Below, piece by piece: positions 53,601 to 61,577 of a DNA stretch of 64,000 nt. This stretch comes from Actinoplanes derwentensis (GTDB lineage Bacteria > Actinomycetota > Actinomycetes > Mycobacteriales > Micromonosporaceae), in NCBI RefSeq assembly GCF_900104725.1, contig NZ_LT629758.1, positions 10,582,001 to 10,646,000 of the forward strand, written 5' to 3'. A program made the translations under genes and the position numbers. Position 1 is the first letter of the stretch; every line of letters starts with the position of its first letter. The notes under the pieces were generated by a model. It saw only the letters and a list, made by a program, of their open reading frames with translations. It did not search any database and was not told where the DNA came from.

Positions 53601-56600
53601 GCCCTACGGGAAGCCCGCCCCACCGACCGGATGCCGGCCCGGGTCGCCGAGTGGCAGGCCGCCAAGGACTGGATCCTGCGGGCCTTCGCGCCCCGCCGGC
53701 ACGCCTCGCTCACCGCGGATCTCGACGACCACGAACGCGCCCTGGAACTGCTCCGGGCGCTGCTCGAGGACGCCAAGGGGCAGCAGGAGTGGTTCGAGTA
53801 CCAGGCGGCCCGCGCGACCCTCACCGAACACGGCCTGGAAGACGTGATCGACTTCTGTGCCCGCGAGGACCTGACGGTCGAGCAGATCCTCCCCGTACTC
53901 GGCCGGGCCCTCTTCCAGTCGTGGGCCGGAACCGTGATCCGCGAGGACGACCGCCTCCCACCGCTGGACGCCGCGGCCCGTGACCACCTGGTCGAGGAGT
54001 TCCGGCTCTGGGACACCCGCCTGCAGCGCGCCGCCGCGGCCGACGTGATGAACGCGGTCGACGAGATGCAGCCCACCGGTGCCGCCGCGGCCGAGGCCGC
54101 GCTGCTGCGCACGTCCGCCGCCCAGCAGGGCCGCCGCCTGCCGGTGCAGGAACTGATCAGCCGCACCCGGCACGCCACCCTGGCGGTCAAGCCGTGTTTC
54201 CTGACCGTGCCCGCCGACGTCAGCCGGCTCGTCCCGGCCGACCTCACCTTCGACGTGGTGATCATCGACGAGGCGTCCCGGGTTCCGGTGCCGGACGCCA
54301 TCACCTGCGTCTACCGCGGTTCCTCGTTCGTCGTGGTCGGCGACGACCGGCAGCTCACCGCCCTGCCCACCCCCGGCGGCGGCCGGTCGGTGCTGGAGCT
54401 GGCCATCAGCTGCTCGGCGTTCCCGGTCCTCGACCTCGGCACCCACTACCGCAGCCGGCACGAGTCGCTGATCGCGTTCGCCAACCACACCTTCTACCAG
54501 GGACGGCTCAACACCTTCCCGCCCGCCGGACCGGCCGGCCCGGACGCCGGGGTGCAACTGTTCCCGGCCGTGCCCGAGGACGGCGACGACGGCCTGGCGA
54601 GCCTGGTCGCCGGACGGGTCGCCCACCACTTCGTCACCCGCCCCGAACGCAGCCTCGGCGTCATCGCCGCCACCCCCGGCCTGGCCGCCCAGATCGAGGC
54701 CGCGGTCGCCGACATGGTGGTGCCGCCGGAGGACGACCGTCTGCACGGGTTCTTCGTCAAGGACCTGGAGACCGTGCAGGGCGACGAACGAGACGTGATC
54801 ATCCTGGCGATCGGCGCCGACCCCGGCGGGCTCGGCGGACAGGACGGATGGCGCCGCCTCAACGTGGCCAGCACCCGGGCCAGCCGCCGGGTCGAGGTCG
54901 TCTCCACCCTCCGGGCCCGGGACCTGCCGGACACCGAGGAACTGCGGCCGCTCGCCGGCTACCTCGACTACGCCGCCCGTGGCGAGAACGCCCTCGGCCT
55001 GGACGAACCCCGGCCCGAGGCGCAGACCCCGTTCGAGGACTCGGTCCGCGACGTGATCCGGTCCTGGGGCTATCGGGTGCGATCCCGGGTCGGCACCGGC
55101 GCGTTCCGGATCGACCTGGCCGTGCGGGCGTCCGCCCGGCGCAACGCCCCGTTCGCGCTCGGCATCGAATGCGACGGCACCACGTACGACTCGGCGCCCG
55201 CCGCCCGGGACCGGGACCGGCTGCGCGAACGGGTACTACAGGACCTCGGCTGGCGGCTGCACCGGATCTGGGGCACCGCCTGGTACCTCGACCGCGAACA
55301 CGAGGAACAGCGGCTGCGTGCGGCGATCGAGGCGGCCCTGGCCGGGTACCCGGCCGACGAGCAGGCGCCCGAACTGGACGGCAGCACCGTGCCGGACCCG
55401 GCCGAGATCGAGGGCGAGGTCGAGGACGAGGAACGTGAGCCGGTCCTGGTCGTCGAGACCGAAGCGGGGTACGCCCCGGTGACGGTCCTCGCCGACGCAC
55501 ACGTCGACGGCCTGGCCCACGACCCGGCCGACACCTTGGCCGACGCTCTCGCCGATGTGGACGAGGATGCCGACGCTTACCTGGCCGGGTTCGCGGACGT
55601 GCGGCAGGAGATGGCCCCGCGGGAGTGGTCGCACGCCTTCCCGGGCGCCCACGACGAGGAACTGTCGTGGGAGGAGACCCCACCGGTGTGGGCGGGCGCC
55701 ATGGACCTCGACCCCGACCTCGAACCGGTTGCGGCGGAACAGGCCTTCCCCGCGGCGTTCGATCTGCCGGCCGAGTTCGATCTGCCGGTGGCGTTCGGGC
55801 CGCCGGCCGTGGCTGACTCGCCCGCCGAGGCGGAACAGGTGTTCAGCGGGCCGCCCGCCGAGGCGGAACCGATGCTCACCGAGGAGACGGGGGTACGGCC
55901 CGCGGTGTTCGAGCGGGTGTCCCGCACCGAGCCCGCCGAGTCCGCCGGGGCCGTGCCGGAGGTTCGGGCGGCGGTGTTCGAGCAGGTGAACCGGGCCGAA
56001 GAGGAGACCCGGGTCCGGCCGGCCGTCTTCGAGAAGGTCAACCGGGGCGAGGTGGCGCGTGCCGCCGTCGAGTCGGGCAACCTCATCCACGGCGACATCG
56101 ACGACGAGCCCCGGGTCACCGCGGCCGTCTTCGAGCGGGTGAGCCGGGCGGACCTGGCCAGGGCCGAGACCGCCCGAGCCGAAGCCGCCCGGGCCGCGAC
56201 GGAACGGGCCGAAGCTGTTCGGGCCGCCACGGAACGGGCCGAAGCCGTTCAGGCCGAGGCGAAACTGGCCGAAGCCGCCCGGGCCGAAGGGGCACGGGCT
56301 GCGCAGGCCGCGCTCGCTGAGGCGGCCCTGGAGGAGGCGGCTCTCGCCGAGACCTCCCGCGTGGAGATCGCCCGGGCTGAAGCTGCAGCCCGGGCTGCAG
56401 CTGAAGCGCGGGCTGAGGCCGAGGAGATCGCCCTCGCCGACGCGGTGCGGGCCGAGGCCGACTTCCACGCTCCGGTAACCGTCTACGGGCTGCCCGACGT
56501 CCAGCCGGTCTTCGTCGCACCCGTCGAGGCTCCGGGGCCCGCGCGCAAGAGCACCCGGCCGCGGACCACGCGCACCATCCGGCCGGTGAAGAGCACCGTC

Positions 56601-57449
56601 GCCGAGACGACGGCCGGCGAGACGACGGCCGCGAAGGCGCCGACGGCTCCGAAGGAGAGCACGGCTCCGAAGAAGACGACAGCTCCGAGAAAGACAGCGG
56701 CCCCGAAGGAGAATGCGGCTCCGGCGAAGGCGGCGGCCTTGAAGGAGACGAACAAGGAGACGACGGCACCGAAAGCGGCCGGGAAGGTCGAGGCGGCGGC
56801 GATGGAGGTGCACCACGGGCCGGACGAGTGGGCCCACCCGTACCAGAAGGCGCAATTGGCCCCGCTGCCTGCCGGAACCGGCCTCACCGACCCGGAGAGC
56901 CGCCCCCACCTCGCCGACGCGATCCGGCGGATCGCCGCCGTCGAGGGGCCGGTGCACGTCAGCGTCGTCCTTCAGCGGATGCGTGAGGCCTGGTCGATCG
57001 CCCGGATCACCAAGCCGGCCCGGACCGTGATCGACGCCGAGATCGCGGCGCAGGCCGAGAAGGCCCGGGTCACCTGGGCGGACGAGTTCCTCGGTGATCC
57101 CGGCCAGATCGTGCCGGCGGTGCGGACCCGGGCCGGCGGGGTGGCCCGCAAAGCCGATCAGGTCGCCGACTCCGAGCTGCGGGTGGCGCTGGAGCATCTG
57201 GTCCAGGACGCCGGGGCGATCGAGGTGGAGGGTCTGCTCGCCGCGACCGGGAAGCTGTTCGGATGGGCGGCGCGCCGGTCCGGGGAACTGGACGACCGGC
57301 TCACCGGGCTGGTCGCCGACCTGGTCGGCGAAGGTATGCTGGAACGCCGCGACGACGGGCTCAGCGCCGCCCACGACCTGCCCGATCCGCTCGCTCTGCC
57401 CCGCCACGACGCGGCGCCGTCGCGCTCCCGGAAAAGGGTGCGCAGCTGA
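50679..57449 (+). CDS. Giant SF1 helicase with Vsr-like nuclease and DUF3320-like tail (candidate defence/repair protein)
   Basis: A 2256-residue protein. The N-terminal 250 residues fit DUF4011 (WRTGLLDLTATNPLIHVD; LEYGLSALYLTIGTLHW; ASPILLLPVDL). The helicase is split by about 880 residues of helical insert: Walker A GAPGTGKSQT with Lys313, Walker B VVIIDEASRVP at 1197-1198, VVVGDDRQL, THYRSRHESL, VQGDERDVIIL and LNVASTRASRRVEVV. A Vsr/MTES-type nuclease follows (about 1450-1550): Asp1479 in FRIDLAV, Glu1497 and Asp1499 in GIECDGTTY, then GWRLHRIWGTAWYLD. Residues 1560-2045 are an unusual linker (see repeat entry). A DUF3320-like and winged-helix tail ends it. Start is GTG 50679 or ATG 50685. 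Confidence 0.88.
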   Translation: MQMRWDDADGLTGRPDARVRGVLETWRTGLLDLTATNPLIHVDPDGPGVVAIDSPSPRGVLEALQQGRECGFLGAEEQAEGPRPRAISAFQTPMTDVEMDTTLRSLRRSAHRDQLEYGLSALYLTIGTLHWNDEQREYASPILLLPVDLADTDPHDYPRLRARPDDPLVNPALTVRLKEHGIELPAVESLTGLDVTVFWARLDAAIGEHPEWRTDEAILLSRFTTHREVVYHDLVDNERQILAHPVIRALATEARAQIDAFKFEPIPARSIDDVAPPDDIPLVLDADAGQRACVSAALSGRSFVMRGAPGTGKSQTVANMIAALIHAGKRVLLVSEKAASLDVVKARLTLAGLDDYLLELHSDRTGRDEVATTLAAALDFIPLPPPGLSTDERQELRDHRERLNAYAEAMNEVREPLGHRLHDVLGMCAQMTDVASAPIPPVLPVPLTTQSLQRVRDAADQLGRAWRPALQGDAFLWRDVVDRNRLEARLQQALAALEHLLEAVGKDRLAVAFRTRNLADAIALTTLVGHAARRPAEAADEWLLMDGLEPVARAAEGLLRHLKALNQAEESVKARSGVTWAALPSPAKLPIVPSLAHLAPPPVELLPLTAAQARGLARRFADEADRLEQHQHSLDRVTARLGLPNVIAFSDINRVAAIVDLLNRPEKPEANWFDAAGMAAAHTASRMLQRAVDVVRVAEEKAREHFNEAALAHPVDELAQRFAHVHKGIGKLRSPYRRDKKAAAEIARPDVKRSQAVANLASAAAWKKALHDLDQTEREYARVLGRHWRRLDTDFEAIGRALATADEVMRVTPPEALPAVIERVSAATPNSAIIRIVAEGRKEFERWIAALRPAPEPAPRPQLAAGPVHDAITWLRAHVEPLTAAAELVGAYSAAAGRDFTLAESAAVGLLRETAADAAAALSANNGEYTRVLGTAYRGIQTDVEALATAMAWTSEARRIRVGVDTALTQDQVTALREARPTDRMPARVAEWQAAKDWILRAFAPRRHASLTADLDDHERALELLRALLEDAKGQQEWFEYQAARATLTEHGLEDVIDFCAREDLTVEQILPVLGRALFQSWAGTVIREDDRLPPLDAAARDHLVEEFRLWDTRLQRAAAADVMNAVDEMQPTGAAAAEAALLRTSAAQQGRRLPVQELISRTRHATLAVKPCFLTVPADVSRLVPADLTFDVVIIDEASRVPVPDAITCVYRGSSFVVVGDDRQLTALPTPGGGRSVLELAISCSAFPVLDLGTHYRSRHESLIAFANHTFYQGRLNTFPPAGPAGPDAGVQLFPAVPEDGDDGLASLVAGRVAHHFVTRPERSLGVIAATPGLAAQIEAAVADMVVPPEDDRLHGFFVKDLETVQGDERDVIILAIGADPGGLGGQDGWRRLNVASTRASRRVEVVSTLRARDLPDTEELRPLAGYLDYAARGENALGLDEPRPEAQTPFEDSVRDVIRSWGYRVRSRVGTGAFRIDLAVRASARRNAPFALGIECDGTTYDSAPAARDRDRLRERVLQDLGWRLHRIWGTAWYLDREHEEQRLRAAIEAALAGYPADEQAPELDGSTVPDPAEIEGEVEDEEREPVLVVETEAGYAPVTVLADAHVDGLAHDPADTLADALADVDEDADAYLAGFADVRQEMAPREWSHAFPGAHDEELSWEETPPVWAGAMDLDPDLEPVAAEQAFPAAFDLPAEFDLPVAFGPPAVADSPAEAEQVFSGPPAEAEPMLTEETGVRPAVFERVSRTEPAESAGAVPEVRAAVFEQVNRAEEETRVRPAVFEKVNRGEVARAAVESGNLIHGDIDDEPRVTAAVFERVSRADLARAETARAEAARAATERAEAVRAATERAEAVQAEAKLAEAARAEGARAAQAALAEAALEEAALAETSRVEIARAEAAARAAAEARAEAEEIALADAVRAEADFHAPVTVYGLPDVQPVFVAPVEAPGPARKSTRPRTTRTIRPVKSTVAETTAGETTAAKAPTAPKESTAPKKTTAPRKTAAPKENAAPAKAAALKETNKETTAPKAAGKVEAAAMEVHHGPDEWAHPYQKAQLAPLPAGTGLTDPESRPHLADAIRRIAAVEGPVHVSVVLQRMREAWSIARITKPARTVIDAEIAAQAEKARVTWADEFLGDPGQIVPAVRTRAGGVARKADQVADSELRVALEHLVQDAGAIEVEGLLAATGKLFGWAARRSGELDDRLTGLVADLVGEGMLERRDDGLSAAHDLPDPLALPRHDAAPSRSRKRVRS
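55893..56153 (+). repeat. Four in-frame repeats in the linker of the giant helicase
   Basis: The motif V-R/T-P/A-A-V-F-E-R/Q/K-V-S/N-R starts at residues 1739 (VRPAVFERVSR), 1762 (VRAAVFEQVNR), 1779 (VRPAVFEKVNR) and 1813 (VTAAVFERVSR), with uneven spacers of acidic residues. The DNA copies begin at 55893, 55962, 56013 and 56115. After them come about 90 residues of Ala/Glu/Arg heptads (coiled coil) and about 90 residues rich in Lys, Ala, Pro and Thr (APKKTTAPRKTAAPKENAAP) like a histone-H1 tail. Confidence 0.85.
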
Positions 57450-57557
57450 TCTTTGGATAAAGCGATTCGGAGGGCGTCTTTCCAGCTCAAGGCCGTTTAG
57501 GGAACGGTGAATTAACGTCCGGAGAACTGCTGGCCGCGCTTTCTGATAATTGCGGTA

Positions 57558-58841
57558 ATGGCTTACCGTGGCGGCGTGCCCGTCAATGTCGAGGCTGTTT
57601 TCCGGAGTGAGACGCCGGCCCGTCTGCGGTTGTGGGCGGTGCTCGCCGCGGGCGCGGCCGCCGCCCTGCTGCTCGCCCTCACTCTGGTGATGGCCGGGGT
57701 GCGCGAACAGGTCCGGGTCATCGGGCTCCAAGCCGCGCCGCAGGCCGCCACCGCCGCCGACCTCTACTTCGCCCTAAGTGACCTGGATGCCCAGGTCACC
57801 CGGATCCTGCTGGCCGGCGACAGCGACGAACTGGCCGGCAGTCGTGTCGACGCGCTCGGCATCTACCGGGACCGCGGCTACCAGGTCGACCATGATCTGC
57901 GACTGCTGCTGACCACGGACGCGGAACCGGCTGTCGTGCTCCGCGTCATGGACGGGCTCACCGTCTACCGGCAGCGTGTCGGCCAGGCCCTGACCGCGCC
58001 GGACTCGCTGGGATACTGGACCCAGGCCACCAACCTGCTGCACCTGCGGATCCTGCCGGACGCGGCCCGGTTGCGGGAGGCCAGCACCGGACGGCTCGAC
58101 GCGGCGTACCGGGCGAAAGCCGCCTATGAGTCAGCGGGTTCCGCCGTCGTGATCGTTCTCGGCGGGGCGCTGGTCGGGCTGCTGATCCAGCTGCAGATCT
58201 GGATGGCCCGCCGGTTCCGGCGCAACTGGAACCCGGCTCTGGTCGTGGCCACCGGCCTGAGTGTGCTGTTGCTGGCCGCCGCGGTCCTGGTACTGCAGCT
58301 GCAGTCCCGGCAGCTCGCCGACGGGCGCGACGACGGGCTCGGGCCCTACCTCGCCCTCTCCGAACTGCGGGCCCTCGGTTACGACGCGGCCGCCGACACC
58401 GGGCGATATCTGGTCAGCGGCAACCTTTCCTACTACCGCGACGACTTCACCGGGAAAGCCGCCTGCCTGACCGGCGAGGCCCCCTGCGACACCTCGGCCA
58501 CGGGCGGTCTGTCCCGTCTCGCCGGGGCGGAAGCGGCCGTGCGCTGGGCCGGTTACCAGCGGGTCCATCTGCGCATCCTCAACCTCGCCGACGCCGGCCG
58601 CGCCGACGAGGCTACCCGGCTGCTCACCGGCATCCGTCGCGGTGACGCGGCCTTCGACTTCGCCTGGTTCGACGCGTCGGTGGCCGAGGTCGCCGGCGAG
58701 CGCGAGCAGGACTTCGCTCGGGCGCTCCGCGCCGCGGAGACCACCATGACCGGTTCCACCGTGCTGCCGGGCGCGATTCTCACCGTGGTCGTCGCGCTGA
58801 TCCCCATGGCCGTACGCCGCCGCCTGGCCGAGTACCGATGA
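57558..58841 (+). CDS. Four-helix membrane protein of unknown function, sensor-like
   Basis: A 427-residue protein with helices near residues 25-47, 188-213, 223-247 and 400-420. That places two helical domains outside the cell (about 48-187 and 248-399), each like the four-helix ligand-binding bundles of chemoreceptors and histidine kinases, but no signalling domain follows. The duplicated outside-domain layout suggests an internal duplication. PstS follows after 134 bp on the same strand, so it may be a partner of that lipoprotein. ATG 57558 or GTG 57576. Confidence 0.75.
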   Translation: MAYRGGVPVNVEAVFRSETPARLRLWAVLAAGAAAALLLALTLVMAGVREQVRVIGLQAAPQAATAADLYFALSDLDAQVTRILLAGDSDELAGSRVDALGIYRDRGYQVDHDLRLLLTTDAEPAVVLRVMDGLTVYRQRVGQALTAPDSLGYWTQATNLLHLRILPDAARLREASTGRLDAAYRAKAAYESAGSAVVIVLGGALVGLLIQLQIWMARRFRRNWNPALVVATGLSVLLLAAAVLVLQLQSRQLADGRDDGLGPYLALSELRALGYDAAADTGRYLVSGNLSYYRDDFTGKAACLTGEAPCDTSATGGLSRLAGAEAAVRWAGYQRVHLRILNLADAGRADEATRLLTGIRRGDAAFDFAWFDASVAEVAGEREQDFARALRAAETTMTGSTVLPGAILTVVVALIPMAVRRRLAEYR

Positions 58842-58888
58842 CTCGCCCCAGCGCCGCGTCGTCGCCGTACCTGCCGCTTGCCCTGCCG

Positions 58889-58947
58889 CCGTGCCGTCTC
58901 CGCGCCGGCCGCGCTCCGCTGCCGTGCCGTCTCCGCGCCGGCCGCGC
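58889..58947. repeat. Direct repeat, two perfect 26-bp copies, period 33
   Basis: The unit beginning CCGTGCCGTCTCCGCGCCGG occurs at 58889-58914 and 58922-58947, in the spacer before the PstS gene. It is translated only if the PstS gene began at 58838, which its lipoprotein signal contradicts. Confidence 0.8.
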
Positions 58948-58975
58948 CCGGCCGCCGTCCGAAAGGAACACCGTG

Positions 58976-60019
58976 ATGAAGCTGCGGGCCCTCGCCGTCG
59001 TGGCGCTGCTCGCGACGGCGGGCTGTCAGGCGCCCGAACCGGAACCGGTGCGGATCTCCTGCGGCTCCGGGCCGGTGACCGGGCAGGGGTCGTCGGCGCA
59101 GACGAACGCCGTCAACGCCTGGATCAAGGCCTATCAGATCGCCTGCCCGGAGGCAACCGTCGAATACGCGAGCACCGGTTCCGGAGCCGGTGTGCGGGCG
59201 TTCCTCACCGGAACCGGGGACTTCGCCGGAACCGACACCCCGCTCAGCACCGCCGACCAGGCCAAAGCCGACGCCCGCTGCGGCACCGGCCCGGCGGTCC
59301 ATCTGCCGCTGGTGGCCGGGCCGATCGCGCTCGCTTACAACGTCGCCGGAGTCGACAGTCTGCGGCTGCGGCCGGACACCATCGCCCGGATCCTCAGCGG
59401 CCGGATCACCGTCTGGAACGATCCGGCCGTCGCCGCCGACAATCAGGGCGTCGCCCTGCCCGCCACGGCGATCCGGGTGGTGCACCGGTCCGACGACTCC
59501 GGCACCACCGCGAACGTCCTCGCCTATCTGGCGGTGGCGGCCCCGTCGGTCTGGACCCACGGCACCGGCAGTGCGTGGCCACTTCGTGGCGGCGACGGCC
59601 GTCGTGGCAGTCACCGGGTGGTGGCCGCGATCGCCGGGACCGACGGCGCGATCGGGTACGTGGAATCCTCGTACGCCCGGGTCAATGATCTTCCCGGGGT
59701 TCGGGTGGGCACCTCGGACGGCCGCTGGGCCGATCCCACCGACCACGCGGCCGGCCTGACGATCGCCGCGGCCACCGTCTCCGGTGCCGGCGGCGACCTG
59801 CGCCTGGCGATCGACCACACGGTCACCGGCGGCGCCTACCCGATCGTCTCGGTCACCTACGAGGTGGTGTGCCGGGGCTCCGTCTCCGGGGTGGCCCGCA
59901 GCTTCCTCGGTTACGCCGCGAGCGAGGCCGGCCAGGAGGCCGCCGCGAACGCCGGGTTCGCCCCGTTACCGCCGGCTCTCCGCGAACAGGTGGTCGCGAG
60001 CGTGGCTGAGCTGGGATGA
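58976..60019 (+). CDS. PstS-type phosphate-binding lipoprotein
   Basis: A 347-residue substrate-binding lipoprotein. MKLRALAVVALLATAGC is a lipoprotein signal with Cys17. The mature protein has the PstS phosphate-contact segments GQGSSAQTNAVNAWI, EYASTGSGAGVRAFLTG, FAGTDTPLS and RSDDSGTTANVLAYL. No pstC, pstA or pstB follow, so it is an orphan. ATG 58976 has GAAAGG upstream; a start overlapping the previous gene would put a long non-signal N-terminus in front. Confidence 0.9.
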   Translation: MKLRALAVVALLATAGCQAPEPEPVRISCGSGPVTGQGSSAQTNAVNAWIKAYQIACPEATVEYASTGSGAGVRAFLTGTGDFAGTDTPLSTADQAKADARCGTGPAVHLPLVAGPIALAYNVAGVDSLRLRPDTIARILSGRITVWNDPAVAADNQGVALPATAIRVVHRSDDSGTTANVLAYLAVAAPSVWTHGTGSAWPLRGGDGRRGSHRVVAAIAGTDGAIGYVESSYARVNDLPGVRVGTSDGRWADPTDHAAGLTIAAATVSGAGGDLRLAIDHTVTGGAYPIVSVTYEVVCRGSVSGVARSFLGYAASEAGQEAAANAGFAPLPPALREQVVASVAELG

Positions 60020-60101
60020 ACCGAGCGCCGGGTCACCGGTGCGGCCGGCGAGGGAGCAGGCACGGCGGAGCCAGTGCGGTGAGCGCCGCACGTCGGTCTG
60101 G

Positions 60102-60146
60102 CGACCGGCGGATGCGGTCCAAGGGGGTGGCCGCATCCGCCGGTCG
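60102..60146. terminator. 16-bp stem hairpin between pstS-like and araD genes
   Basis: CGACCGGCGGATGCGG pairs perfectly with CCGCATCCGCCGGTCG over 13 nt, between convergent genes, 9 bp from the araD stop. Confidence 0.75.
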
Positions 60147-60154
60147 TGGGGTGC

Positions 60155-60862
60155 CTACTTCGGCGGGTTGCCGTAGTAGGCACCCGGCCCGTGTTTGCGC
60201 TTGAAGTGGCGCTCCTGCAGGTGCTGCGGGGTGGTGGCGGCCGGGTTGAGGGCCAGCGTCTTGATGGCCATCTCGGCGACGGCCTCCAGGATGATGCCGT
60301 TCTCGACCGACTTCATCGGGGTGGCGCCCCAGGTGAACGGCCCGTGGTTGGCGACCAGGGCGGCCGGCATCCCGGCGGCGGCCTCGTCGTCACCGATGCG
60401 TTCGACGATGACCCGGCCGGTGTTCAGCTCGTAGTCGGTGGCGCACTCCTCGGGCGTGAGCCCGCGGGTCACCGGGACCGGGCCGTCGAACGTGTCGGCG
60501 TGTGTGGTGCCGAGGACCGGGATGTCCAGGTCGGCCTGGGCGAAGGCGACCGCGTTCGTCGAGTGGGTGTGGGTGACCCCGCCGATCGACGGCCACGCCA
60601 GGTAGAACGCGCGGTGGCTCTCGCTGTCGACCGACGGCCGCAGGTCACCGTCGAGGACCTTGCCGGTGGCGAGGTCGACGGGCACCAGGTCGTCCTCGGT
60701 CAGGTCGTCGTAGGCGACACCGGAGGGCTTGATCACGTACAGCCCGGCCTCCCGGTCGATGCCGCTGACGTTTCCCCAGGTGAGCTGAGCGAGCTTGGCC
60801 AGCGGAATCCTCTGATTGGCCAGCAGCACGGCCCGGCGCAGGGCCGGCGAACCGTAAGTCAC
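60155..60862 (-). CDS. araD: L-ribulose-5-phosphate 4-epimerase
   Basis: A 235-residue class II aldolase-fold epimerase that turns L-ribulose 5-phosphate into D-xylulose 5-phosphate, last step of L-arabinose use. LTWGNVSGIDREAGLYVIKPSGVAYDDL binds the phosphate; VTHTHSTNAVAFAQA and VANHGPFTWGA supply the zinc histidines; the length is normal. GTG 60862 follows GGAGAAG. AraA and AraB are not in the window. Two LacI-type operators lie upstream, one overlapping a TAACAT -10 box. Confidence 0.93.
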   Translation of the reverse strand: MTYGSPALRRAVLLANQRIPLAKLAQLTWGNVSGIDREAGLYVIKPSGVAYDDLTEDDLVPVDLATGKVLDGDLRPSVDSESHRAFYLAWPSIGGVTHTHSTNAVAFAQADLDIPVLGTTHADTFDGPVPVTRGLTPEECATDYELNTGRVIVERIGDDEAAAGMPAALVANHGPFTWGATPMKSVENGIILEAVAEMAIKTLALNPAATTPQHLQERHFKRKHGPGAYYGNPPK

Positions 60863-60886
60863 GTCGTCTTCTCCTCGACCGGCGGA

Positions 60887-60959
60887 TGTTAGCGCTCACC
60901 CTAGCGGAGCCGGGTCGTCACGATACAGGGCCGAAACACCCGAGTGTTAGCGACAACAG
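60887..60959 (-). promoter_or_regulatory. Two LacI-type operator sites upstream of araD
   Basis: TGTTAGCGCTCACC (60888-60901) and TGTTAGCGACAACA (60946-60959), + strand. On the minus strand the first includes TAACAT (60892-60887), a likely -10 box for araD 25 bp upstream of its start codon. The half-site TGTTA is shared with the sites at 40999 and 62863. Confidence 0.7.
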
Positions 60960-60975
60960 GTCTCCTGCCTCGACG

Positions 60976-61437
60976 CTACCGGCTCTGGGTGACGCTCCGG
61001 ACCATGTTGCGGAAGCGGCCGTAGTCGGCGCGGGTGTTTGCGGTGCGCTGCGCCGGGACGCGCAGGTGGCCGGGAACGTTCGGCGGTGGCAGCAGCCAGG
61101 TGAAGTCGGCGCCGCCCAGGGTGATGGTCCGCCCGGCGGGGCAGATGCCGGAGCGCCGGTCGGCCACCGCGCCGGTCGGGCCGTAAACGATCAGCAGACC
61201 GGTTCGGGAGGTGCCGAGGTGCACCGCCCAGGCCTCCCCGTAACCGGGCAGTCCGCTGCCGGCCGCGGTCAGCAGGGTGTCCCGTCCGCGCAGCGGCACG
61301 ATGATCTCGTGACCGGCGGCGTCGCGGATGTGCAGGGTGCCGGCGAGCCGTGGGGCCCGGCGCCGGAACCAGGCGCTCACACCCGTGCTGGTGGGCGTCT
61401 CCGGAAACGGCGTCTCATCGGTGAGCACCCCTCGCAC
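60976..61437 (-). CDS. Hypothetical protein
   Basis: A 153-residue protein of unknown function. It is beta-rich: LAGTLHIRDAAGHEIIVPLRGRD, AWAVHLGTSRTGLLIVYGP, ITLGGADFTWLLPP. It has no export signal or membrane segment, and its C-terminal 35 residues are basic (RTANTRADYGRFRNMVRSVTQSR-like). It lies between araD and the LacI gene on the same strand but shows no sign of a sugar role. GTG 61437 or GTG 61428. Confidence 0.6.
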   Translation of the reverse strand: MRGVLTDETPFPETPTSTGVSAWFRRRAPRLAGTLHIRDAAGHEIIVPLRGRDTLLTAAGSGLPGYGEAWAVHLGTSRTGLLIVYGPTGAVADRRSGICPAGRTITLGGADFTWLLPPPNVPGHLRVPAQRTANTRADYGRFRNMVRSVTQSR

Positions 61438-61496
61438 TGTAGCGGCGTGCCGCCGGGGCGCAACCCTCGGTCACCGGAGCGAGCCGAGATTGGCAC

Positions 61497-61532
61497 CGCC
61501 CCGGACCGGGGTGCTGGCACCGGTCCGGGGCG
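61497..61532. terminator. 13-bp stem hairpin after the LacI gene
   Basis: CGCCCCGGACCGG pairs perfectly with CCGGTCCGGGGCG over 10 nt, 45 bp beyond the LacI stop on the minus strand. Confidence 0.65.
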
Positions 61533-61577
61533 GGCGTCTGGGTGAAGACCAGGTCGGATGTCGGGGGAGACCGCTGG

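Noticed and set aside
55236..57731. 831-codon minus-strand frame opposite the giant helicase C-terminus
   Set aside because: Arg/Gly/Pro/His-rich antisense shadow of high third-position GC; no ribosome binding site or known motif, and the + strand shows conserved domains.
58838..58975. Longer start for the PstS gene overlapping the previous stop by ATGA
   Set aside because: It would put 46 Arg/Pro-rich residues, translated from a direct repeat, before a perfect lipoprotein signal that has its own ribosome binding site.
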